The translations under genes were made by a program, and so were the position numbers. Shown piece after piece: positions 24,374-32,026 of a stretch of DNA of 37,895 nt. Under the pieces are notes generated by a model, which did not search any database, had not been told where the DNA came from, and worked only from the letters and a program-made list of their open reading frames with translations. Numbering within the stretch: position 1 is the stretch's first letter; each line of letters starts with the position of its first letter. Where the stretch lies: the NCBI GenBank assembly GCA_024695025.1, contig JAILIY010000010.1, positions 1 to 37,895 on the forward strand. The letters are read 5' to 3'. The stretch is from Acholeplasmatales bacterium. GTDB lineage: Bacteria; Bacillota_I; Bacilli_A; Acholeplasmatales; Anaeroplasmataceae.

Positions 24374-24904
24374 ATGAATATCTGGCACGATATAGATAAT
24401 GATAGAATTACTGTTGACCAATTTATTTCATGTATTGAAATACCTAAGGGCAGCAAGAAAAAATATGAATTAGATAAGGAAACAGGTTTAATTATTCTTG
24501 ATAGAATTTTATATACCTCAACACATTATCCTGCAAATTATGGTTTTATTCCAAGAACATATTCACAGGATAAGGACCCACTAGATGTTTTAGTATTATG
24601 TGATGAAACATTTGATCCACTTGTTTTAGTTAGAACAAGAGCAATTGGTGTTGTTAAAATGATCGATAATGATGAAATTGATGAAAAGATTATTGCGGTA
24701 TGTATAAATGACCCTAATATGAATGTATACACAGATATTTCTGAATTACCAGAACATAGAATGAATGAAATTAGACATTTTTTCCAAGTATATAAGCAAC
24801 TTGAAAATAAAGATACAGTCGTACAAGAAGTATTGGGTGTAGATGAAGCTAAAAAGATTATAAAGAATGCAATTAGTGCTTATAATGATTTATATTTAAA
24901 ATAA
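24374..24904 (+). CDS. ppa: Inorganic pyrophosphatase, family I
   Basis: The 176-residue soluble enzyme hydrolyses PPi to phosphate. Active-site residues are visible: E22 and K30 region ([14 protein letters not shown]), R44, the segment [21 protein letters not shown] with Y56, D66, D68 and D71, and the YKQLENK end piece. Family I in a Firmicute-like genome is less usual than the Mn-dependent family II enzyme. ATG 24374 is preferred because AAAGGA lies 9-10 bases upstream; the in-frame ATG at 24365 abuts the SD. It forms an operon with ychF, 12 bases downstream. Confidence 0.94.
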   Translation: MNIWHDIDNDRITVDQFISCIEIPKGSKKKYELDKETGLIILDRILYTSTHYPANYGFIPRTYSQDKDPLDVLVLCDETFDPLVLVRTRAIGVVKMIDNDEIDEKIIAVCINDPNMNVYTDISELPEHRMNEIRHFFQVYKQLENKDTVVQEVLGVDEAKKIIKNAISAYNDLYLK

Positions 24905-24916
24905 GGAGATATTAAA

Positions 24917-26020
24917 ATGGCTTTAACAGCAGGTATAGTAGGTTTGCCTAACGTTGGTAAATCTACATTATTTAACGCTATAACAAAGGCAGGTGCTTTA
25001 GCTGCAAATTATCCTTTCGCAACTATTGAACCAAATGTTGGTATGGTAAATGTACCAGATGATAGATTATATGTATTAAGTGATATGTATAAGCCTAAGA
25101 AAACTATTCCAGCTGTCTGTGAATTTACAGATATTGCAGGTTTAGTTAAGGGGGCTTCAAAAGGCGAAGGCTTAGGTAACCAATTCTTAGGAAATATTAG
25201 AAATTGTGACGCAATTATTGAGGTTGTAAGATGTTTTGAGGATTCTAATGTAACTCACGTTGAAGGAAATGTAGATCCTGTAAGAGATGCTCAAATTATC
25301 AATTTAGAATTGATTTTATCTGACTTACAACAAGTAGAAAACAGAATTCCAAAAATCGAAAAAAAGGCTCAATCTAAGATTGATGATGCCCCAATTGAAT
25401 ATGCTTTATTATTAAAGCTAAAGAAGCATTTAGAAAATGAACAACCAGCAAGAACATTAGAACTTGAAAGTGATAAAGAAATTAAATATTTCAATGGTTA
25501 TCAACTTTTAACAGCTAAACCATTTATGTATGTAGCTAATGTTAAAGAAGAATTTATCGCAGATGCAACAAGTGATCCTAAATATATGGAATTATATAAT
25601 TATGCAAAAGAAACTAATTCTAAATGTATCGCAATTAGTGCAGAAATAGAATCAGAACTTGCAGTTTTAGATGATGACGAAAAAGAAATGTTTTTAGCTG
25701 ATTATGGTGTAAAAGAACCAGGCTTAAATAAATTAATTAGAGAGACTTATGAACTATTAGGATACCAAACATTCTTTACAGTAGGCCCTGATGAATGTCG
25801 TGCTTGGACATTTAAAAAAGGTATGTATGCCCCTCAATGTGCAGGTATTATTCACTCTGATTTTGAACGTGGATTTATTAGAGCTGAAACTACAGCATAC
25901 GACGATTTAATCAAATGTGGAAGTGCCCTTAAGGCTCGTGAGGCAGGTCTTGTAAGACAAGAAGGTAAAGATTATAAAGTTGTAGATGGAGACATCTTAT
26001 TATTCAAATTTAATGTTTAA
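24917..26020 (+). CDS. ychF: Obg-family ATPase YchF (OLA1)
   Basis: The 367-residue P-loop protein of the Obg family prefers ATP over GTP and is linked to ribosomes and stress responses. G1 is GLPNVGKS (9-16), G3 is FTDIAGLVKGASKGEG, the G4 position is NVKEE in place of NKxD (the usual YchF change that permits ATP), followed by a coiled-coil region and a C-terminal TGS domain (from about 280: FTVGPDECRAWTFKKGM to the end). AAGGAG precedes ATG 24917. Nothing is unusual in it. Confidence 0.97.
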   Translation: MALTAGIVGLPNVGKSTLFNAITKAGALAANYPFATIEPNVGMVNVPDDRLYVLSDMYKPKKTIPAVCEFTDIAGLVKGASKGEGLGNQFLGNIRNCDAIIEVVRCFEDSNVTHVEGNVDPVRDAQIINLELILSDLQQVENRIPKIEKKAQSKIDDAPIEYALLLKLKKHLENEQPARTLELESDKEIKYFNGYQLLTAKPFMYVANVKEEFIADATSDPKYMELYNYAKETNSKCIAISAEIESELAVLDDDEKEMFLADYGVKEPGLNKLIRETYELLGYQTFFTVGPDECRAWTFKKGMYAPQCAGIIHSDFERGFIRAETTAYDDLIKCGSALKAREAGLVRQEGKDYKVVDGDILLFKFNV

Positions 26021-26030
26021 AAATGATATT

Positions 26031-26057
26031 AAAGCGCACAAAAAAGTGCGTTTTTTT
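26031..26057 (+). terminator. Terminator of ppa-ychF
   Basis: CGCAC (26035-26039) and GTGCG (26046-26050), extended by AAAG/TTTT pairing, followed by a seven-T run. Confidence 0.75.
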
Positions 26058-26243
26058 CTTGTCATGAAATTTCGATTTATTTGTTTATTAAAACTAGGTA
26101 TTTAGAGGTTAGAAAAAGGTCAATTAAAGTACAAAAAAAGTGTAGTTAATTACGTTAAAAAACTAATTAGACATTTATAAATAAAAGTTATGATTAATTA
26201 TGAAACGATAATCAAATTTTATAATAATAGAATTCAAAAAACG
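26058..26243. other. Gene-free AT-rich spacer before the Jet/Mks operon
   Basis: About 186 bases with no open frame or RBS that I can support. It holds TATAAT at 26220-26225 without a good -35 box and ends at a terminator-like hairpin (26244-26274). A short RNA transcribed through it and ending there is possible but not shown. Confidence 0.3.
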
Positions 26244-26274
26244 GCTTAACTGATTGATAGTTAAGCGCTTTTTT
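26244..26274 (+). terminator. Hairpin and T run overlapping the Jet/Mks promoter
   Basis: GCTTAACT (26244-26251) and AGTTAAGC (26259-26266), loop GATTGAT, then GCTTTTTT. It has intrinsic-terminator form, but the preceding ychF transcript already ends at 26057. Because the -35 box of the next promoter lies in its loop, it could also be an operator. Confidence 0.55.
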
Positions 26275-26282
26275 GGTAAAAT
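26254..26282 (+). promoter_or_regulatory. Promoter of the jetA-jetB-jetC-sepF operon
   Basis: TTGATA (26254-26259), a 17 bp spacer and TAAAAT (26277-26282) with an extended TG at 26274-26275. The predicted leader is about 30 bases. Confidence 0.65.
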
Positions 26283-26320
26283 TAAGATGTATTTTTTTAA
26301 GAGTGGAGGAAGTTTTAAAA

Positions 26321-27736
26321 ATGGATTTTTTTGATATGGTCCCAGATAACTTCTTTTCTCTATTGGCCTCAAAAAATAAAAGAATTTATCTAGCTAGTAT
26401 TTTACAAGTTTTTAAGGTTTATGAAACTGGTACAATTTTAGGTATAGATAAGAAAATCGTAGTAGATGATTTGGTATTTTTCTTAGATACTAACAAAAAT
26501 TATTTATTCGATTCTGAGGACGAAGAGGATGAGGAATCTAATCCTAAGAATAAGCGTGATTTAGCAAATTACATTTTAAGAAGAATGGAAGAGACAGGCT
26601 GGATTTACGTAGATGTAACAAATGATTATATGGAAGTATTAAATTTTTCAGATGATGCGATTATTATTTGTGAGGCATTGTTAAATGCTTATCCTCAATT
26701 TGAGTATGGCTCTGATGATTTACCTGCTGATTTCATTAACCCTAATGAATATCATGGCTACATTTATAATATCTATTCGTTGTTAACTCAAAAAGATAAT
26801 GTAGACTATTCATTGACTTTCAGTTTAGTATTCTCAGATACTAAGCAGTTAATTAGAGCATTAAGAAGACTTGATGCGAGAATGAAAGATTATATAACAT
26901 CAGTAGTTGAAAATTCTGAGGTTAAGGATTTAATGGAAAAGTTAATTATCTATAAGAATGAAATCTATGATACAAGCTACACTAAGCTTAAGATTTCAGA
27001 TAACATTGATAGATATAGACTTGATATTATTACAAGACTTGAGAAGATGCAAAATGATGAAGTTATAGTTAAGGCTATAAGTAACAATTATCTTGCAGTC
27101 ACAAAGACACCTGAAGATGCAATAAATAAAACAATAAGACAAATAGATGAAGTTATAGATGCATTTAATGCAATCAAGGACTTCATTTCAGAAATTGATA
27201 AGAAAAATAGAGATTACATCAATTCAACAATCGGTAAGATTAAGTTCTTATTATCAGAAGATGATAATGTTGTTGGTAAGTTAAATACTATCTTAAGATT
27301 CGTATCTGAGCAAAATAAGAAAGGTAAAATTGATTCAGCACTTAGAACTGTTGAAAAATTATATGAATTACCTTCACTTAAGGTATTTGAATGTGAAACT
27401 TCTTTATATACACCAAGAGGTAATTATCAAAGAAATTACAATCAAATGCTTGATGATTTCGGCTTAGATGGATTTGAACTTGATGAAGAGTTCATGAAAC
27501 AATTTAGAAATTCATATAACGAAGATGAAATTAAGAAGTTCTTAGAGTTATACATGATAGATGGTGTATTTAAGGCTTCAAGAGTCATCGAATATGAATG
27601 TGACAATGATTTTTTCCTTATGGTTGTTTACTGTATTATATATGCAGCAGAACACAATTTCGATGTTCATATCATCAATGAGATGATTGAAACAAAGAGA
27701 TTTAAGGTTAAGGATTTTGAAATAAAGAGTAGATAG
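26321..27736 (+). CDS. jetA: JetA/MksF-like kleisin subunit of a Wadjet-type SMC complex
   Basis: The 471-residue protein resembles the Wadjet JetA (MksF) family in its opening FFDMVPDNFFSLLASKNKRIY, its winged-helix-like N-terminal half, the long helical middle (about 200-360) and its position as first gene before JetB- and JetC-like genes. JetA is the kleisin-type bridge between the heads of the JetC SMC dimer. An acidic linker (DSEDEEDEESN, about 67-77) interrupts the N-terminal domain. ATG 26321 is selected because GGAGGA (26305-26310) lies upstream; the longer frame from 26273 begins in the promoter. The normal complex role is DNA loop extrusion; see the operon-level finding for the missing nuclease. 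Confidence 0.8.
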   Translation: MDFFDMVPDNFFSLLASKNKRIYLASILQVFKVYETGTILGIDKKIVVDDLVFFLDTNKNYLFDSEDEEDEESNPKNKRDLANYILRRMEETGWIYVDVTNDYMEVLNFSDDAIIICEALLNAYPQFEYGSDDLPADFINPNEYHGYIYNIYSLLTQKDNVDYSLTFSLVFSDTKQLIRALRRLDARMKDYITSVVENSEVKDLMEKLIIYKNEIYDTSYTKLKISDNIDRYRLDIITRLEKMQNDEVIVKAISNNYLAVTKTPEDAINKTIRQIDEVIDAFNAIKDFISEIDKKNRDYINSTIGKIKFLLSEDDNVVGKLNTILRFVSEQNKKGKIDSALRTVEKLYELPSLKVFECETSLYTPRGNYQRNYNQMLDDFGLDGFELDEEFMKQFRNSYNEDEIKKFLELYMIDGVFKASRVIEYECDNDFFLMVVYCIIYAAEHNFDVHIINEMIETKRFKVKDFEIKSR

Positions 27737-27746
27737 GAGAAAAAAT

Positions 27747-28331
27747 ATGTTAGACGCATTTGAAAAGATGAGTGTTGGCCAACAACAACAATTTAGAGAT
27801 ACAGCTAATAAGTTATTAGCAACTACATTCTTATCTAGAGATAAGAAGGATAATAAAGAAGCATATTATTTTCTAATGAGTTATAAAGACTTATTTGATG
27901 AATTCTTTAGTATTTTAGGATATGAAATTGAACTTGATATGCAACTTGGTGCTGTAAAGCTTAATGGTGCAAATAGTCAATCTATTTTAAAATTAAGAAG
28001 AGATGAAACATTAGTTTTATTAATTTTAAGACTTTTATATCATGAAAGAATTAAGGATACTTCATTAAACGACAATACAGTAGTTGCTGTATCTGATATA
28101 CATCAAAAATATGATATGCTTGAAATCAAAAAGAAGCTTAATAAAACTGATTTAATATCTTCACTTAGATTGATGAGAAGATATAACCTAATTGAAATTA
28201 CTGGTGATATTAATACATCAGCTTGTAAATTAGTTATATTACCAACAATCTTATTAGCTATTAAAAATGAAGATATTACAGAAGTATTTAATACAATTAA
28301 TAAGATTAATGCTGAGGAGGTTAAAGCCTAA
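27747..28331 (+). CDS. jetB: JetB/MksE-like subunit (DUF4194 type)
   Basis: The 194-residue protein has the size and helical, winged-helix pattern of JetB/MksE (KITE-like) subunits: LLATTFLSRDKKDN near 24-37, YYFLMSYKDLFDEFFSILGYEIE, and LRRDETLVLLILRLLYHER as a conserved core. KITE proteins bind the kleisin in dimers and contact DNA. AGGAGA precedes ATG 27747, 10 bases after jetA. Its stop shares one base with the jetC start (TAATG), so the subunits are probably made in coupled stoichiometry. Confidence 0.8.
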   Translation: MLDAFEKMSVGQQQQFRDTANKLLATTFLSRDKKDNKEAYYFLMSYKDLFDEFFSILGYEIELDMQLGAVKLNGANSQSILKLRRDETLVLLILRLLYHERIKDTSLNDNTVVAVSDIHQKYDMLEIKKKLNKTDLISSLRLMRRYNLIEITGDINTSACKLVILPTILLAIKNEDITEVFNTINKINAEEVKA

Positions 28332-31300
28332 TGAAAAAGTTAGTTAAAATTAGATTAATCAATTGGCATTATCTTTCAAACGAAACAATTGAAATTAAAG
28401 GTAATACATTACTTACTGGTCCTAACGCATCAGGTAAATCAACTATCATGGATGCCATTACATTTATTTTAACAGCAGGTGAAACATCATTTAACCTTGC
28501 TGCAAACGAAAAAGGTAAACGTGATTTAAAAGGTTACGTAAAATGTAAATTAGGTCAAGATGATAAAGAATATTTAAGAAATGGTGATGTATCAGGTCAT
28601 ATCGCACTTGAATTCCATGATGAAAAGACTGGAAGAAACTTCACAGTAGGTGCTGTAATTGATGCATTTGGTGATTTACAACCTGCTAAACCATTATTCT
28701 ATAGAAGTGAAGATCCAATTAGTGATTCAATGTTTATAAGTGATGACAATACAATTTATGGTACTGTTGAATTTAGAAAGCACAATCCTTTATTTGAATA
28801 TTTCTTAACTAAAAAAGAAGCCAAGAAGGGTTTTAGAAATGCCTTCGGTTCTATCAATGAAGATTTTTATAAATTAATTCCAAAGGCATTAGCATTCAAA
28901 CCAATCGCTGATGTTAAGGAATTCATCTATCAAAATATTCTAGAAGAAAAAGAAATTGATGTAAGTGCAATTAAGGATTCAATTAGAGCTTATAAAGAAC
29001 TTGAAATTACACTTAAACAAATTCAATCAAAGATTGCTGATTTAAAAGAAATTGATATTATATATCAAGAAATATTAAAAATTGAAGAAAATAAATCTTA
29101 TTTAGAATACTTAATGAGATTATTTGATGTTGAAAAAGTTAAAAATGATATTCAAGATGCTAAAAAGACAATTCTTAAGGAAGAAGCATTACGTGAAACT
29201 AAAGAACAAGCAATGCGTGATATCGATTCTGAAAAGATTGTTTTACAAGAACGTGCTCGTGAATTATATAATTTATTATCTAATAACGAAACATTTAAGG
29301 CATCAGAATATGTCGATACTCAAATCATTAAGACTAAAGATAACATCGCTCAACTTGAAGCAAATGAACAAGCATTCCTTAAGAGAAGTACAGCTTATAA
29401 GGATATCGCAAATGAATTAAAGAAATTATCTAATGAAAAATTATATCAAGATATCGCAAGTGTTAATTTATCATTAATTAATACTCAACAAGTTGAAGAA
29501 ACTAAAGTTAGATTAAGAGATATTTCTGGTCGTTTAACTGCTTTAATTAACAAGAAAAACCAAACTTTAGGTCAAGTTCAAAGTAAGGTTAATGAAGTAG
29601 TTCAAGAAATCAACGAAATTTCTGCATCTATCCGTGGATTATCTCAAAATAAGATTAATTATAATCCATTATTAATCGCAATTAGAGATGAAATCCAAGA
29701 AGGTTTAAGAAGAGTTTATAATTATGATATCAATGTTCATATTTTAGCTGAACTTTGTGAAATAACTGATCCTAAGTGGGCTGATACAGTTGAAGTATTC
29801 TTAGGTAACAGAAGATTCATGATGATTGTAGAACCAAGATATTATGACCAAGCTTTACAAATCTTTAATAGAATTAAAGGTAAATATAGCATTTATGGTA
29901 TTGGTTTAGTTAATACTAAGCAAATATCTAAATTCAAGACATTTGAAAAGAAATCAATCGCATCTATTATTGAATGTGAAAATGAAGATGCAAGATTCTA
30001 TATCAACTATACTGCAGGTAATGTAATTATGGTTGATGATGTAACTGAACTTGAAAATTATCAACAAGCAATCACTGTTGATTACTTAATCTACAGAGGC
30101 TATACAGTTACTAACCTTAATCCTAATATCCAAAAGCCATTTATGGGTAAGGGCGCAGCAGCTAAGATGAATGAACAAATGCAAAAGCGCGCTGTTGAAG
30201 CTAAGAGTAAGTATACTGAATTAAATCAACAAGTAGAAGAATTAAATAATGAAATTGATTTATTATCATCATTAAATATCAATCCATTAATTGATGATTT
30301 AAATAAGGCATTATTACTTCAAAAGGAAAGAGTTGCACTTGAAGATTTAAAGAAAGAAGCAATCCGTCAAAAGACTGCAACCCCTTCTGATATTGAAGAT
30401 GATTACAACAAGGTTCAAAAGACTATCCAAGCAAATGAAGATAAGAAAGTTAATATCTCAATGGAAATTGGTGGTATCAACTCAAGAATTGAAGCTTTAA
30501 ATAAGCTAATCAACGACAAGAATGTTGAATTAACAGAATTAACTGGTGAATTAAGAACACTTGCTGGAGATAATGCATCTATTATTGAACGTGCTAAAAA
30601 CGAATATCAACAAATCGTATCAGGCGTATCATTTAAGACTGCTTTAGCTCAATATCAAGAAAGATTTAGAACAGAAGAAAATTCTTATCAAACTCTTTCT
30701 GAAAGTATTGTTGCTAAGCAATATGCATATATTAATAAATACAATTCAACACTAAGTGTTGGTGTATCTGAAATGAATAGATTCTTAGTAGAATTAAATA
30801 AACTTGAGAAGAGTGAATTAATTTCTTATGAACAAAAGGTTCGTCAAGCAAGAGAATCTGCAGAAGTTGTATTCAAAGAAGACTTCATCGCTAAGTTAAG
30901 AAATAATATCTTGACAGCTGAAAATGAAATCGGTAAGATCAACGAGACATTACAAAATATCAGATTTGGTAATGACCGTTATGAATTCATATTCCCTAGA
31001 AGTAGTGAATATGCCCAATTCTATGATATGGTTACATCTGATTTAGTAGATATGAATCAAGGGCTATTCACATATGATTTCCAAATCAAATACGATGAAC
31101 AAATTAGAGCATTATTTGATTCACTTTCAATTGATGAATTAAATTCTAATGGTGCTATCAATAAGTTTACTGATTATCGTACATATATGGATTACGATAT
31201 TAGAATCTATAACAATGATGGTTCATCAATGACTTATTCAAAGGTATTTAAGGAAAAATCCGGTGGTGAAACACAAGTTCCATTTTATGTTGCTATTATC

Positions 31301-31588
31301 GCATCATTCGTACGTGTTTATACTAAGAGTGGTTTCCAAGGTGGAGATCCTATCGGTATTGTAATGTTTGACGAAGTTTTCGATAAGATGGATGCTAACC
31401 GTATGCGTGCGATGATGAATTTCATCTTATCAATGCCACTTCAAGTAATTATTGCATGTCCACCTCAAAGAATGGATATTTTACAAGAATTTGCTGAAAC
31501 AACATTAATTATGGTTCGTCAAGGAACTAAGGCTACAGTTTTACCAGCTGTAAAGAAAAAAGACGTTAAAGATGAGGATGATGAATAA
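28331..31588 (+). CDS. jetC: JetC/MksB-like SMC ATPase
   Basis: The 1085-residue SMC/MukB-type ATPase has Walker A GPNASGKS (30-37), a long coiled coil (about 230-480), a hinge-like globular region (about 490-590, including EVFLGNRRFMMIVEPRYYD), a second coiled coil (about 640-900), the ABC signature KSGGETQ (976-982) and Walker B IGIVMFDEVFDKMD (D1014, E1015). All catalytic elements are intact. It would embrace DNA and extrude loops together with JetA and JetB. GAGGAGG lies 10 bases before ATG 28331. Its stop overlaps the start of the SepF-domain gene by one base. Confidence 0.9.
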   Translation: MKKLVKIRLINWHYLSNETIEIKGNTLLTGPNASGKSTIMDAITFILTAGETSFNLAANEKGKRDLKGYVKCKLGQDDKEYLRNGDVSGHIALEFHDEKTGRNFTVGAVIDAFGDLQPAKPLFYRSEDPISDSMFISDDNTIYGTVEFRKHNPLFEYFLTKKEAKKGFRNAFGSINEDFYKLIPKALAFKPIADVKEFIYQNILEEKEIDVSAIKDSIRAYKELEITLKQIQSKIADLKEIDIIYQEILKIEENKSYLEYLMRLFDVEKVKNDIQDAKKTILKEEALRETKEQAMRDIDSEKIVLQERARELYNLLSNNETFKASEYVDTQIIKTKDNIAQLEANEQAFLKRSTAYKDIANELKKLSNEKLYQDIASVNLSLINTQQVEETKVRLRDISGRLTALINKKNQTLGQVQSKVNEVVQEINEISASIRGLSQNKINYNPLLIAIRDEIQEGLRRVYNYDINVHILAELCEITDPKWADTVEVFLGNRRFMMIVEPRYYDQALQIFNRIKGKYSIYGIGLVNTKQISKFKTFEKKSIASIIECENEDARFYINYTAGNVIMVDDVTELENYQQAITVDYLIYRGYTVTNLNPNIQKPFMGKGAAAKMNEQMQKRAVEAKSKYTELNQQVEELNNEIDLLSSLNINPLIDDLNKALLLQKERVALEDLKKEAIRQKTATPSDIEDDYNKVQKTIQANEDKKVNISMEIGGINSRIEALNKLINDKNVELTELTGELRTLAGDNASIIERAKNEYQQIVSGVSFKTALAQYQERFRTEENSYQTLSESIVAKQYAYINKYNSTLSVGVSEMNRFLVELNKLEKSELISYEQKVRQARESAEVVFKEDFIAKLRNNILTAENEIGKINETLQNIRFGNDRYEFIFPRSSEYAQFYDMVTSDLVDMNQGLFTYDFQIKYDEQIRALFDSLSIDELNSNGAINKFTDYRTYMDYDIRIYNNDGSSMTYSKVFKEKSGGETQVPFYVAIIASFVRVYTKSGFQGGDPIGIVMFDEVFDKMDANRMRAMMNFILSMPLQVIIACPPQRMDILQEFAETTLIMVRQGTKATVLPAVKKKDVKDEDDE

Positions 31589-31920
31589 TGTTTGGTAGAA
31601 AGAAAAAGGAAGAAGAAATTGATTTAGGCTTAGCTAAAGATAGACTAGTCATGAAGAAAATGGAAAATAACGACAATTTTGCAAAAGAAATAGTCTTAAG
31701 TATTAAAGAAGGTATTCCATGTGTAATTAATTTCCGTGATCTTCCTGATCCAGATCAAGCTAATAAATATTTATTCTTCTTAGAAGGTGCTGTTGTCGCA
31801 CTTGATGGTAAAACATTAAGGATTAATGAATTTACATATCTTTTCGCTAGAAAAGAGGATTTCTTAGATGGTTCATTAATTAAATGGTATAACAGTATTC
31901 CTCAAGATTCTAATTATTAA
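31588..31920 (+). CDS. SepF-domain protein in the Jet/Mks operon
   Basis: The 110-residue protein ends in a SepF (DUF552) domain: EIVLSIKEGIPCVINFRDLPD, then KYLFFLEGAVVALDGKTLRI and YLFARKED, matching the pattern of SepF, which binds the FtsZ tail and forms rings. Typical SepF (about 140-180 residues) starts with an amphipathic membrane-targeting helix and a long linker; here the N-terminus (MFGRKKKEEEIDLG) is short and charged with no such helix. It starts on the jetC stop codon (TAATG) and is followed by a strong terminator, so it is the fourth gene of the condensin operon, where a JetD/MksG nuclease would normally be. Confidence 0.8.
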   Translation: MFGRKKKEEEIDLGLAKDRLVMKKMENNDNFAKEIVLSIKEGIPCVINFRDLPDPDQANKYLFFLEGAVVALDGKTLRINEFTYLFARKEDFLDGSLIKWYNSIPQDSNY

Positions 31921-31927
31921 TTAAATT

Positions 31928-31951
31928 GGGCTACTTTTTGGTAGCCCTTTT
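31928..31951 (+). terminator. Terminator of the Jet/Mks-SepF operon
   Basis: GGGCTAC (31928-31934) and GTAGCCC (31941-31947), loop TTTTTG, then TTTT. Confidence 0.9.
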
Positions 31952-31995
31952 ATTAATATTTATATTAAATAAATATTTTTTTTGATTTTCGTTTG

Positions 31996-32004
31996 TGATA
32001 GAAT
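31996..32004 (+). promoter_or_regulatory. Extended -10 promoter of the lipoprotein protease gene
   Basis: TGATAGAAT (31996-32004) fits the TGnTATAAT extended -10 with one change. No convincing -35 box is present; the region upstream is a T-rich stretch. Confidence 0.4.
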
Positions 32005-32026
32005 AATAATCGTTAGGTGTGATTTT

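Noticed and set aside
26200-26216. Possible cre site TGAAACGATAATCA before the Jet/Mks operon
   Set aside because: The spacing before the CG is one base short of the cre pattern, so I do not call it.
29124-29420. 98-residue + strand frame inside jetC
   Set aside because: It is a shadow of the coiled-coil region of jetC in another frame, with no RBS.
28331-31588. Considered as SbcC/Rad50 or canonical Smc
   Set aside because: There is no zinc-hook CxxC at the hinge and no adjacent sbcD. Smc would pair with scpA/scpB, whereas the upstream partners fit JetA and JetB.
31588-31920. Considered as JetD/MksG because of its position after jetC
   Set aside because: At 110 residues with a SepF pattern it is far too short for JetD (about 400 residues) and lacks any Toprim-like acidic motif.
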